From an uncultured Magnetospirillum sp. (lineage in GTDB: Bacteria; Pseudomonadota; Alphaproteobacteria; Rhodospirillales; Magnetospirillaceae), in assembly GCF_903853455.1 (NCBI RefSeq), contig NZ_CAINTR010000201.1, positions 1 through 64,000 of the forward strand: DNA of 64,000 bases, written 5' to 3'. Shown here in pieces: positions 8,672 to 19,129 of the stretch (its first letter is position 1; every line of letters begins with the position of its first letter). The notes under the pieces were generated by a model. The model saw nothing but the letters and a program-made list of their open reading frames with translations. It had not been told where the DNA came from and ran no database searches. Position numbers and translations under genes: made by a program.

Positions 8672-9496
8672 ATGCAAACTCAGGGTCATCCTTACGACAT
8701 CCTGCGCTGGTACCTGGATGCCGGCGTCGATGAAACCATCGGCGAGGCGCCGGTGGACCGCTATGCCGCCTTGCAGCGGGCGCAGCAGGTCCGCGCGGCG
8801 GCGGCCCAGACTCAGTCACCGGCTCCCCAGCAGCGTCCCGGCGCCCCGGGCCCGGCGCCTGTCGCCGCCCCGGTTGCCGGCGCGGCGGTCCCCGGAACCG
8901 CCGCCCATATCGCCGCCGGCTGCGCCACCCTGGCCGAGTTGCGTATCGCCCTGGAGGGGTTCGAGGGGCTGTCCCTCAAGCACGCGGCGGCCAGCACGGT
9001 GTTCGCCGACGGCAATCCCGAGGCGGCGGTGATGTGCATCGGCGAGGCTCCCGGTCAGGAGGAGGACCGCCAGGGCCTGCCCTTCGTCGGACCCAGCGGC
9101 AAGCTGCTGGACCGCATGCTGAAATCCATCGGGCTGGACCGCAGCACCGCCTATATCACCAACGTGGTGCCGTGGCGGCCGCCGGCCAACCGCAAGCCTA
9201 CCCCCGACGAGGTGGCGGTGTGCATGCCCTTCGTCAGCCGCCATATCGAGCTGGTGGACCCCCAGGTGCTGATTCTGTTCGGCGGCGCCGCCGCTTCGGC
9301 CCTGCTGGCCAAGGCCGAGGGCATCAACCGGCTGCGCGGGCGCTGGTTCGAATTCAACTCCCCCGGCCTGCCGCGGCCGGTGCCGGTGCTGGCCACCTTC
9401 CATCCCGCCTATCTGCTGCGGACCCCCGAGGCCAAGCGTGACGCCTGGCGCGATCTGCTGATGGTCCACAAGAGGCTGACGGCGGGGCGGCATTGA
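8672..9496 (+). CDS. Family-4-like uracil-DNA glycosylase without Fe-S ligands
   Basis: This should excise uracil from DNA. The core motif GEAPGQEEDRQGLPFVGPSG matches family 4, and a C-terminal FHPAYLLR provides the second catalytic-region motif. The N-terminal 85 residues are a Pro/Ala-rich extension. Classical family-4 enzymes hold a 4Fe-4S cluster with a CxxC-type pair near the N-terminus and a Cys in a KCRPPGNR-like segment. Here the pair is reduced to GCATLAEL and the latter segment reads PWRPPANRK, so most ligands are absent. Such Fe-S-less versions occur in alphaproteobacteria, sometimes annotated as phage-SPO1 polymerase-related. Its TGA stop overlaps the TTG start of the next gene, implying translational coupling. 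Confidence 0.85.
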   Translation: MQTQGHPYDILRWYLDAGVDETIGEAPVDRYAALQRAQQVRAAAAQTQSPAPQQRPGAPGPAPVAAPVAGAAVPGTAAHIAAGCATLAELRIALEGFEGLSLKHAAASTVFADGNPEAAVMCIGEAPGQEEDRQGLPFVGPSGKLLDRMLKSIGLDRSTAYITNVVPWRPPANRKPTPDEVAVCMPFVSRHIELVDPQVLILFGGAAASALLAKAEGINRLRGRWFEFNSPGLPRPVPVLATFHPAYLLRTPEAKRDAWRDLLMVHKRLTAGRH

Positions 9497-11580
9497 CGGA
9501 TAAGGCGACCGCTTTGGGGCAGGCCGAAACCCTGCTGCGCTCCGGCAACGCCGCCGAGGCGGCCCGGCTGTGCCGGCGGATTCGCCGCCAATGGCCCGAT
9601 GACGCCACCCTGCTCAAGCTGGAGGGTATCGCCGCCTATCTGCTGGGCCGGCCCGGCGAGGCCGCCGCCGCGCTGGCCCGCTATGTGGAGCGGGCTCCCG
9701 GCGACGTGGGCGGGCTGGTCAATCTGGGCAATGCCCAGCAGGCGCTGGGACGGGCGGCCGAGGCGGTCGCCAGCTTTCGCCGCGCCCTGGCGCTGCACCC
9801 CCAGGCCGCCGCCATTTTCTACAATCTGGGCAACGCCCTGTCCGAGACGGGCGACGATGTCGCCGCTGCCGAGGCCTTCGGGCGGGCGGTGGCGCTGCAA
9901 CCCGGCTATGGCAAGGCGCTGAACGGCCTCGGCCTCGCCTTGACCGCCCTGGGACGAGGCGAGGAGGCGGTGGCGGCGTTCGACCAAGCCATGGCGCTCG
10001 ATCCGTCATCAGCCGAGCTTCGGACCAATCTCGGCAACACTTTTCAGGGGCTGGGCCGGTTCGAGGAGGCGGTCGCCGCCCATGGCCAGGCCATCGCCCT
10101 GCGGCCGGATTTCGCCGAGGCCGAGACCAATCTCGGCAGCGCGTTGCAGGATCTCGGCCGGCTCGACGAGGCCATCGCCGCCCATCGCCGGGCGGTGGCG
10201 CTGCGGCCCAACTTGGCGCGGGGCCTCAACAATCTCGGTACCGCCCTGTTCGCCGCCGCCGACCACCAGGGGGCGGCGCGCTGCTACGACGCCGCCTTCG
10301 CCATCGACCCCGAGATGCGGACCCAAAGAAACATCCTCGCCGCCGCCGTGTACCGCGACGACCTCGATGACGCGGCGGTGGACGCGATTCATCGCGACTT
10401 TGGCGCCCGGTTCGCCGGTCTGGCCCTGTCGCCGGATGACCGTGTTCCAGAGGGTCCCATCAAGGTCGGCTATCTGTCTTCCGATCTCCGCGCCCACCCG
10501 CTGGCCGGCAACCTGATGGCGGCGCTCGACCATATGGATACGGCCGCCTTTCCCGCCTATTTCTACGCCAATGTGGCGCGGCCCGACGCCACCACCGCCC
10601 GCATCCGCGACGGTGCCGCCGGCTGGTGCGACATCTCGCGCCTCGGCGACGCCGAGGCGGCGGCCCGCATCCGGGCCGACGGCATCCAGATCCTGGTCAG
10701 CCTGGGCGGACGCTTCGACGACAATCGTCCGACCATCTGCGCCTATCGCGCCGCACCGGTCCAGATCAGCCTGTTCGACGTCGCCACCAGCGGTCTGGCC
10801 GAAATGGATTACCTGTTGACCGACCGCCTGCTGCTGCCGCGCCACAGCCGGGAATTCTTCACCGAGCGGCCGCTGTGTCTGCCCCGGTTTTATGTGGCCG
10901 ACCTGCCCGACGACCTGCCGCCGATCCGGGCGTCGAGGCGAAGCGGCGGCGCGGTGTTCGGCTGCTTCAACAATCCCAGCAAGGTCACCGCCTCGGTGCT
11001 GACTCTGTGGGGCCGTATCCTGGCGGCCCTGCCCGAATCGCGGCTGGTGCTGAAATACCAGGACCGCTACGCCTCGCGGGAGATTTCGCAGCGCTTCCTG
11101 GCCGGCCTGACCGCCGGAGGGGCGCGGCCCGATCAGGTGGAGCTGCTGACCGGGGCGGAGAGCTATGGCGCCTTCCTCGACCGCTACAACGACATCGACG
11201 TGGCGCTGGACCCGTTCCCGTTCAGCGGCTCGACCACCAGCTTCCAGGCCCTGTCCATGGGGGTCCCGGTGGTGACTTGGTCGCAGAGCCGCATGGTGAG
11301 CCGCTGGACCGCCGCCATGGTCAAGACCCTGGGCCTGGACGAGTTGGTCGCCGGCTCGGCCGACGCCTATGTGGCGGCGGCGGTGGCGGCGGCGGAGCGT
11401 CGCGACCAATGGCGGCAGCGGCGCCCTGACATCCGTGCCAGCCTCGCGGCATCGCCGCTTTGCGCCGGCAAACGCTGGGCCGGCCACCTGCAAAGACTGT
11501 ATGGCGCGGTCTGGCGGCGCCATCTCCGAACCGCATCGAGTCGGGAGTCAGTTGCGCGTCTCCCGGCACGCCCTATATAA
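9493..11580 (+). CDS. TPR protein with O-GlcNAc-transferase-like (GT41) domain
   Basis: The N-terminal about 290 residues are some eight TPR units (such as AVASFRRALALHPQAAAIFY and AIAAHRRAVALRPNLARGLN). The C-terminal about 370 residues resemble GT41, the SPINDLY/OGT domain: KVGYLSSDLRAHPLAGNL, RPTICAYRAAPVQISLFDV, DYLLTDRLLLP, FGCFNNPSKVTASVLTLWGRIL and DPFPFSGSTTSFQALSMGVPVVTW, the nucleotide-sugar region. It may glycosylate proteins, perhaps flagellin or surface proteins, but the substrate is unknown. It starts with TTG overlapping the glycosylase stop (TTGA). Its last codons contain the -10 box of the dnaK promoter, and its TAA stop lies within that element. Confidence 0.88.
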   Translation: MTDKATALGQAETLLRSGNAAEAARLCRRIRRQWPDDATLLKLEGIAAYLLGRPGEAAAALARYVERAPGDVGGLVNLGNAQQALGRAAEAVASFRRALALHPQAAAIFYNLGNALSETGDDVAAAEAFGRAVALQPGYGKALNGLGLALTALGRGEEAVAAFDQAMALDPSSAELRTNLGNTFQGLGRFEEAVAAHGQAIALRPDFAEAETNLGSALQDLGRLDEAIAAHRRAVALRPNLARGLNNLGTALFAAADHQGAARCYDAAFAIDPEMRTQRNILAAAVYRDDLDDAAVDAIHRDFGARFAGLALSPDDRVPEGPIKVGYLSSDLRAHPLAGNLMAALDHMDTAAFPAYFYANVARPDATTARIRDGAAGWCDISRLGDAEAAARIRADGIQILVSLGGRFDDNRPTICAYRAAPVQISLFDVATSGLAEMDYLLTDRLLLPRHSREFFTERPLCLPRFYVADLPDDLPPIRASRRSGGAVFGCFNNPSKVTASVLTLWGRILAALPESRLVLKYQDRYASREISQRFLAGLTAGGARPDQVELLTGAESYGAFLDRYNDIDVALDPFPFSGSTTSFQALSMGVPVVTWSQSRMVSRWTAAMVKTLGLDELVAGSADAYVAAAVAAAERRDQWRQRRPDIRASLAASPLCAGKRWAGHLQRLYGAVWRRHLRTASSRESVARLPARPI

Positions 11581-11582
11581 CG
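11551..11582 (+). promoter_or_regulatory. Candidate heat-shock (RpoH) promoter of dnaK
   Basis: GTTG at 11551-11554, a 17-base spacer and CCTATATAAC at 11572 match the alphaproteobacterial sigma-32 pattern CTTG-N17/18-CYTATNTNNG closely, with one change in each half. It lies about 120 bases upstream of dnaK and inside the 3' end of the preceding gene, predicting a leader of about 110 nt. Confidence 0.65.
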
Positions 11583-11702
11583 CCGGTGGGGCGGTGTCAG
11601 CCGCTCCCGATCATATGCTGGAATTCAACGCCATGGGGGTCTCGGGGCGGCTGCTGAAGCCAACAGGGCCGCCGGGATCTGCCGAACAGGAATGAGGACG
11701 AC

Positions 11703-13625
<1,923 letters not shown>

Positions 13626-13644
13626 GCCTGTTTGTTGATCCAAG

Positions 13645-13677
13645 AGTCGGCGGCACGGCGGTGCCGCCGACTTCTTT
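13645..13677 (+). terminator. Intrinsic terminator or attenuator between dnaK and dnaJ
   Basis: A perfect 12-bp stem (AGTCGGCGGCAC with GTGCCGCCGACT), a GGCG tetraloop and a TCTTT tract. Partial read-through would set dnaJ below dnaK levels. Confidence 0.75.
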
Positions 13678-13692
13678 ACGGATGCGAAGCGC

Positions 13693-14835
13693 ATGAGCAA
13701 GCAGGATTTTTACGAACTTCTCGGCGTCGAACGTGGGGCCACGGCCGACGATATCAAGAAGGCCTATCGCAAGATGGCCATGCAGTATCACCCGGACCGC
13801 AATCCCGGGAATGCGGCGGCCGAGCAGAAGTTCAAGGACATCACCGAAGCCTACGACGTGCTGAAGGACGAGCAGAAGCGCGCCGCCTATGACCGCTTCG
13901 GCCATGCCGCCTTCGAGCAGGGCGGTGGTGGCTTCGGCGGCGGCGGTGGTTTCGGCGGCGGTGGCGGCGGCTTCGCCGACATCTTCGACGAAATGTTCGG
14001 CGAATTCATGGGCGGCCGCCGGGGTCAGGCCACCGGCCGTGGCGCCGACATGCGCTACAACATGGAAATCTCGCTGGAAGACGCCTTCGCCGGCAAGGCG
14101 ACCGCCGTCAAGGTGCCGTCGTCCACGAGTTGCGAGGACTGCAAGGGCACCGGCGGCAAGGACGGCGCCCAGCCGGTGTCCTGCAATACCTGCCACGGCG
14201 CCGGCAAGGTCCGCAGCCAGCAGGGCTTCTTCACCATCGAGCGCACCTGCCCCAGCTGCCAGGGCATGGGCAAGGTCATCAAGGACCCCTGCCGCTCCTG
14301 CGGCGGAACGGGGCGCACCCGCAAGGAAAAGACCCTGTCGGTCACCATCCCGGCCGGGGTCGAGGACGGCACCCGCATCCGGCTGGCCGGCGAAGGCGAG
14401 GCCGGCATGCGCGGCGCCCCGCCGGGCGACCTCTATATCTTCCTGACCATCCAGGCCCACCGCATCTTCCAGCGCGACGGCGCCAACATCTTCTGCCGGG
14501 TGCCGATCCCCATGACCACGGCCACCCTGGGCGGCGCCATCGAAGTGCCCACCATCGACGGCAGCAAGGCCAAGGTCACCATCCCCGCCGGCACCCAAAG
14601 CGGCCACCAGTTCCGCCTGCGCGCCAAGGGCATGAGCGTGCTGCGCAGCCCGGCACGCGGCGACATGTTCATCCAGGCCATGGTCGAAACCCCGGTCAAC
14701 CTCACCAAGCGCCAGATCGAACTGCTCAAGGAATTCGACCAGAACGGCGAGGGCGAGAAGGCCAAGAACTCACCGGAAAGCCACGGCTTCTTCGCCAAGG
14801 TCAAGGAGCTGTGGGACGACCTCAAGGAGGTCTGA
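13693..14835 (+). CDS. dnaJ: Chaperone protein DnaJ (Hsp40)
   Basis: This co-chaperone stimulates DnaK ATP hydrolysis and delivers substrates. The J-domain has the HPD motif (YHPDRNPGN), followed by a Gly/Phe-rich linker (about residues 75-100) and a zinc-binding region with four CxxCxGxG motifs: [24 protein letters not shown] and CRSCGGTG. C-terminal substrate-binding domains complete it. At 380 residues it is a full-length type-I DnaJ. The ribosome-binding site is weak (GCGAAGCGC before ATG). It is converged on by the downstream GGDEF gene. Confidence 0.99.
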   Translation: MSKQDFYELLGVERGATADDIKKAYRKMAMQYHPDRNPGNAAAEQKFKDITEAYDVLKDEQKRAAYDRFGHAAFEQGGGGFGGGGGFGGGGGGFADIFDEMFGEFMGGRRGQATGRGADMRYNMEISLEDAFAGKATAVKVPSSTSCEDCKGTGGKDGAQPVSCNTCHGAGKVRSQQGFFTIERTCPSCQGMGKVIKDPCRSCGGTGRTRKEKTLSVTIPAGVEDGTRIRLAGEGEAGMRGAPPGDLYIFLTIQAHRIFQRDGANIFCRVPIPMTTATLGGAIEVPTIDGSKAKVTIPAGTQSGHQFRLRAKGMSVLRSPARGDMFIQAMVETPVNLTKRQIELLKEFDQNGEGEKAKNSPESHGFFAKVKELWDDLKEV

Positions 14836-14849
14836 GGGGCGAAAAGACT

Positions 14850-14872
14850 GCGAAGGGACATAGTCCCTTCGC
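14850..14872. terminator. Hairpin between convergent dnaJ and the GGDEF/EAL gene
   Basis: GCGAAGGGAC and GTCCCTTCGC form a perfect 10-bp stem with a 3-base loop, placed midway between two convergent stops. It is likely a shared bidirectional terminator, though neither strand has a long U-run. Confidence 0.65.
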
Positions 14873-14887
14873 GCATCCCTGGTCCTT

Positions 14888-16981
14888 CTAATACGCCTGT
14901 TCCAACGCTGGAATGCCATGCTCCAGCAGCTGGGTGAACGCCTCGGCGTCCACCGGCCGGCTGAACAGGTAGCCTTGCATGGTGGTGCAGCCGCGCTCGG
15001 CGAGGAATTTGGCTTGGCCCGGGGTCTCGACTCCCTCGGCGATCACCGCGAAGCCCAGATTGACCGCCAGCGCCATGATGGAGGCGATGATGGCGCCGTC
15101 CTTGGCGTCGTCGGGCAGGTCATCGACGAAGGTGCGGTCGATCTTCAAGGTGGTGACCGGAAACAGCTTGAGATAGGCCAGCGACGAATAGCCGGTGCCG
15201 AAATCGTCCAGCGACACCTTGACTCCCATGGCGGTCAGTTGCTCCAGGATCTCGATGGCGCGGTCCACGTCGCTGGCCATCATGGTCTCGGTGATTTCCA
15301 GCTCTAGCATGGTCGGCGGCAATCCGGCCTTGGCCAGCACCGTCTTGACCTTGTCCTTCAGGCGGCCGTCGTGGAACTGGGCCGGCGACAGGTTGACGCT
15401 GATGGACGGCGGCTCCAGCCCCGCCGCGCGCCAGCGGGCCATCTGGGCGCAGGCCTGACCCAGCACCCAGTCGTCGATGGCGCCGATCAGGCCGGCCCGC
15501 TCGGCCACCGGGATGAACAGGGCGGGCGAGACGTCGCCGCGCTCGGGATGGCGCCAGCGGATCAGCGCCTCGGCGCCGACGATGCGGCCCAGGGCGACAT
15601 CGACCTTGGGCTGGTAGGCCAGACGGAACTGCTCGTCGGCCAGGGCGTGGCGCAGATCGTTCTCCAGATTGACCCGGTCCGCCACCTGACGGTCCATGTC
15701 GGTGTCGAAACAACTGAAGGCATGGCCGTTGCGCTTGGCGTGGTACATGGCGGCGTCGGCGCGCGACAACAGGCTTTCGGCGTTGTCGGCGTCGTCGGGA
15801 TAGAGCGCCACTCCGATGCTGGTCGATGAGAACAGCTCCAGCTCGTTGATGGCGAAGGGCTCGGCGAAGGCGTAGAGCACCTTGTTGATGCAGACCTCGG
15901 CAGTGCCGTGGTCGGCGACGCTGGGCAGCACCACGACGAATTCGTCGCCGCCCAGCCGCCCGATGATGTCGCTGGAGCGCACGCAGGCCTTGAGGCGGCG
16001 CGCCACCTGCCGCAGCAGTTCGTCGCCGACGGCGTGGCCGAAGCTGTCGTTGATGTCCTTGAAGCGGTTGACGTCCAGGTACAGCACCGCCAGACGCTCG
16101 CCGTTGCGCTCGGCGCGGATGATGGCGTCGGCCAGACTCTCCATCACCGTGCGGCGGTTGGCCAGCCGGGTCAGGCTGTCATGGCTGGCGTGAAAGCGGA
16201 TGCGCTGCTCGTCGCGGCGATGGCTGGTGATGTCGCGCAGCAGCAGCACGAAGCGGTCGGCGGCGCTGTCCTCGCCGGCGATGGCGGTCACTGCCAGGGC
16301 GGTGGGAAAAGGGTCGGCATCCTTGCGTCGAGCCCAGGATTCCCCCGACCACAAACCACCGCTGGCGGCCAGCCGCCAGACCTCCTCCATGTCGGCGAAG
16401 CCGATCATTTCGATGGCGAACAGGTCGCAGGGCCGGCCCGTCACCTCGGCGGCGGTCCAGTCGGTGATGCGCTCGAAGGCGGCGTTGACCGCCAGCACCA
16501 CCCGGTTGGCATCGGTGACCACGATGGCCTCGCCCACCGTCTCGAACACGGCGGCGGCCAGCCGCAGCGATTCTTCGGCCCGTTTGCGCTCGCTGATGTC
16601 CTGGACGGTGCCTTCGTAGCAGACCACCCTTCCTTCGGCGTTGCGCACCGCGCGGGCGTTTTCGGAGATCCAGATGATGTCGCGGTTCTTGCCGTAGACT
16701 CGGGCCTCGAAATTGCGCACCACCGAATCGCGGTCGAGGCTTTCCTTGAAGCGGTCGCGGTCGGTGGGGTTGACGTAAAGGTCGTGGGCGATGTCGGTCA
16801 GCCCGGCGATCAGATCGGCCGGGCCGTCATAGCCGTAGATGCGCGCCAGCGCCGGGTTGGCGTCGAGATAGCGGCCGTCCGGCGTCGTGCGGTAGATCCC
16901 CTCCACCGCATTTTCGAATAACGAGCGGTAGCCGCCGAGATCATCGTCGCCTGGGGGTGGGGAAAGGGCGCCGCCGGTCAT
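14888..16981 (-). CDS. PAS-PAS-GGDEF-EAL cyclic-di-GMP protein
   Basis: This is a predicted cytoplasmic c-di-GMP turnover enzyme with two sensor domains. PAS1 (about residues 15-140) includes LFENAVEGIYRTTPDGRYLD and ends in a PAC-like GTVQDISERK. PAS2 (about 145-260) ends LLLRDITSHRRDEQR. The cyclase domain has HDSLTRLANRR and an intact GGDEF (RLGGDEFVVV). The phosphodiesterase domain has intact EAL (GAEALIRWRHP), DDFGTGYSSLAYL and EGVETPGQA. Both activities therefore look possible. There are no membrane segments. The start is uncertain: MTGG (AGGA 8 bases upstream) or MKVMTGG three codons earlier. It sits 110 bases after the polysaccharide dehydratase gene, so it may control surface or motility functions. 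Confidence 0.93.
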   Translation of the reverse strand: MTGGALSPPPGDDDLGGYRSLFENAVEGIYRTTPDGRYLDANPALARIYGYDGPADLIAGLTDIAHDLYVNPTDRDRFKESLDRDSVVRNFEARVYGKNRDIIWISENARAVRNAEGRVVCYEGTVQDISERKRAEESLRLAAAVFETVGEAIVVTDANRVVLAVNAAFERITDWTAAEVTGRPCDLFAIEMIGFADMEEVWRLAASGGLWSGESWARRKDADPFPTALAVTAIAGEDSAADRFVLLLRDITSHRRDEQRIRFHASHDSLTRLANRRTVMESLADAIIRAERNGERLAVLYLDVNRFKDINDSFGHAVGDELLRQVARRLKACVRSSDIIGRLGGDEFVVVLPSVADHGTAEVCINKVLYAFAEPFAINELELFSSTSIGVALYPDDADNAESLLSRADAAMYHAKRNGHAFSCFDTDMDRQVADRVNLENDLRHALADEQFRLAYQPKVDVALGRIVGAEALIRWRHPERGDVSPALFIPVAERAGLIGAIDDWVLGQACAQMARWRAAGLEPPSISVNLSPAQFHDGRLKDKVKTVLAKAGLPPTMLELEITETMMASDVDRAIEILEQLTAMGVKVSLDDFGTGYSSLAYLKLFPVTTLKIDRTFVDDLPDDAKDGAIIASIMALAVNLGFAVIAEGVETPGQAKFLAERGCTTMQGYLFSRPVDAEAFTQLLEHGIPALEQAY

Positions 16982-17091
16982 GACCTTCATCCTGTTGACA
17001 CATTGCCACGAGACCCTGCCACTCCCGCTTTGCCCACGGCAAGAGAATCCGGCGCATGGCTCGTCGCGACAAGAGATAAGGCTCGCCGGTT

Positions 17092-18984
17092 TCAGGCCGG
17101 ATCGCCGTTGGTCTGATATTCCGGCACCAGACGGCGCAGGATGGCCATGGCGGTGGCGGGCTGATGGGCACGGCAGGCCTGGCTCAGCTCGTCGATGGCG
17201 ACGCCCAGCTCCTCGGCGTCCACCGCGCGCGGCGCCGCCACCAGCACGCCGGGCCGGCCGGTGGCCACCGGCGGTTCGGCGCCGTGGAAGATTTCCTCGA
17301 ACAGCTTCTCGCCGGGACGCAGGCCGGTGAAGGTGATCTGGATGTCCTTGTCGGGGCGCAGGCCGGCCAGACGGATCATCTGGCGGGCGAGATGGACGAT
17401 CTTGACCGGTTCGCCCATGTCGAGCACGAAGATCTTGCCGCGATAATCGGGATGGGCCACGCCGAAGGCCGAGGCTTGCAGCACCAGCTCCACCGCTTCG
17501 TGCACCGTCATGAAATAGCGGGTCATGTCGGGATGGGTGACGGTGATGGGACCGCCCGCCGCCAACTGCTGCTGGAACAGCGGCACCACCGAGCCGGTGG
17601 AGCCCAGCACATTGCCGAACCGCACCGTGACGAAGCGGGTGCCGCCCGGCTGCTCGCCCACCGCCAGATCCAGCGCCTGGGCGTACATCTCGGCCACCCG
17701 CTTGGACGCACCCATGACATTGGTGGGGTTGACCGCCTTGTCGGTGGAGATCTGCACCATCAGGCCGACGCCGTTCTCCATGCAGGCATCGACCACGATG
17801 CGGGTGCCGACCGCATTGGTCAGCATGCCCTCTTCCGGGTTGTACTCGACCATGGGGACATGCTTGAGGGCGGCGGCGTGGAACACCAGCTCGGGGCGGT
17901 GTTCCGCCATCACCGAGCCGACCCGCACCGCGTCGCGCACATCGCCCAGCACCGGCACATGCTCGGGGCTGCCGCCCTGGCGCGAAAGTTCCTGGTCGAT
18001 GGTGTAGAGGTTGAACTCGCAGGCCTCGAACAGCACCAGCCGCGCCGGGCCGAAGGCGGAGATCTGGCGGACCAGCTCCGAACCGATGCTGCCGCCGGCG
18101 CCGGTGACCATGATCCGGCGTCCCTTGATCAGGCCCTCCATGCCTGCGCGGTCCAGCGCCAGTTGCGGCCGGCCCAGCAGGTCCTCCACCGCGATGGGCC
18201 GCAGGGTGACCTGGTCGCTGACCCCGTCCTGGAGGTCGGTCAGCCGCGGGATGCGGGCCAGGGTCATGCCCAGCCGGTCGGCGGTGTCGAGCAGGTCGCG
18301 CACCACCGCGCCGTCCAGGCGATGGTCGGTGATGATCAGGCGCTGCGGCGCCTGGCCCCGGCGCTTCAGTTCCGCCACCACCTCGTCCAGCTCGTCGATG
18401 GAGCCCAGCACGTCGATGCCGTGGATGTTGCGCCCCACCCGGGCGCCGCGTTCGCTGACCACGCCGATGGCGCGGTATTCGGCGTCGTCGGCGCGGGTGG
18501 CGCGGATGAACAATTCCGCCTCGTCGCCGGCGCCCACCAGCAGGACGGGGATGGCGTCGCCACGGGCCGAGCGCACGGCCTGGACCTTGTCCTTGAAGGT
18601 GCGGTAGAGGAAACGCGGCCCACCCAGCAGGGTCAGCAGCACGAACCAGTTGATGACCAGCACCGAGCGCGGCAGGCTTTGCAACCGGGTCATCAGGAAC
18701 AGCAGCGCCATGAAGATCAGGACGGTCAGCGTACTGGCCCGCACCAGCGCGGTCATGTCGTTGACCGAGGCGTAGCGCCAGACCCCGCGATAGAGGCGCT
18801 GGGACAGGAAAACCGGCACCGCCACCAGGGCGAACAGGACGGTTCCCAGCAGCAGATCGCCGCTGCCCCAATACTGCCAGACGTCGTCGCCCAGGCGCAG
18901 ATACAGCGCCGCGACGAACGACACCGCCGCCATGACGATGTCATGGGCGAAAGCCACATGGGCGCGAGACAGATTTTCCTTCAT
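17092..18984 (-). CDS. Membrane nucleoside-diphosphate-sugar epimerase/dehydratase (WbpM/CapD-like)
   Basis: Members convert UDP-GlcNAc-type precursors to 4-keto-6-deoxy sugars for O-antigen or capsule. The N-terminus carries about four hydrophobic helices (residues 10-115: VMAAVSFVAALYL, LLLGTVLFALVAVPVFL, LTVLIFMALLFLM, VLVINWFVLLTLL). A first Rossmann segment (PVLLVGAGDEAELFIR) is followed by the catalytic SDR domain with VTGAGGSIGSELVRQI and the modified active site QISTDKAVNPTNVMGASK, where Met replaces the usual Tyr. The 630-residue length fits the long membrane class. The ATG at MKEN was preferred over an upstream TTG. It is divergent from the asparagine-synthase-like gene, forming a polysaccharide-related locus. 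Confidence 0.92.
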   Translation of the reverse strand: MKENLSRAHVAFAHDIVMAAVSFVAALYLRLGDDVWQYWGSGDLLLGTVLFALVAVPVFLSQRLYRGVWRYASVNDMTALVRASTLTVLIFMALLFLMTRLQSLPRSVLVINWFVLLTLLGGPRFLYRTFKDKVQAVRSARGDAIPVLLVGAGDEAELFIRATRADDAEYRAIGVVSERGARVGRNIHGIDVLGSIDELDEVVAELKRRGQAPQRLIITDHRLDGAVVRDLLDTADRLGMTLARIPRLTDLQDGVSDQVTLRPIAVEDLLGRPQLALDRAGMEGLIKGRRIMVTGAGGSIGSELVRQISAFGPARLVLFEACEFNLYTIDQELSRQGGSPEHVPVLGDVRDAVRVGSVMAEHRPELVFHAAALKHVPMVEYNPEEGMLTNAVGTRIVVDACMENGVGLMVQISTDKAVNPTNVMGASKRVAEMYAQALDLAVGEQPGGTRFVTVRFGNVLGSTGSVVPLFQQQLAAGGPITVTHPDMTRYFMTVHEAVELVLQASAFGVAHPDYRGKIFVLDMGEPVKIVHLARQMIRLAGLRPDKDIQITFTGLRPGEKLFEEIFHGAEPPVATGRPGVLVAAPRAVDAEELGVAIDELSQACRAHQPATAMAILRRLVPEYQTNGDPA

Positions 18985-19129
18985 TCCCCCCAACCTTGGG
19001 ACAGCCTTCGGACCCCATACTTAGCCGACCCCGGCCGGAATTGCCAGACCGGGCTCCTGGCAACTGGAACCGAAGGGGGAAATGGGTTATGGCTGAGGCC
19101 TTCGCCTTCCGCCGGAGCCCATCGCCCGC

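Noticed and set aside
14888-16981. Degenerate (signalling-dead) GGDEF/EAL protein
   Set aside because: GGDEF, EAL, DDFGTGYSSL and EGVET are all intact, so loss of either activity is not supported.
14888-18871. A 1327-codon open frame spanning the GGDEF/EAL gene and most of the sugar-dehydratase gene
   Set aside because: Only the first 700 codons from its 3' end carry domains. The rest is the wrong frame of the CapD-like gene, which has its own clear product; the length is an effect of GC bias removing stops.
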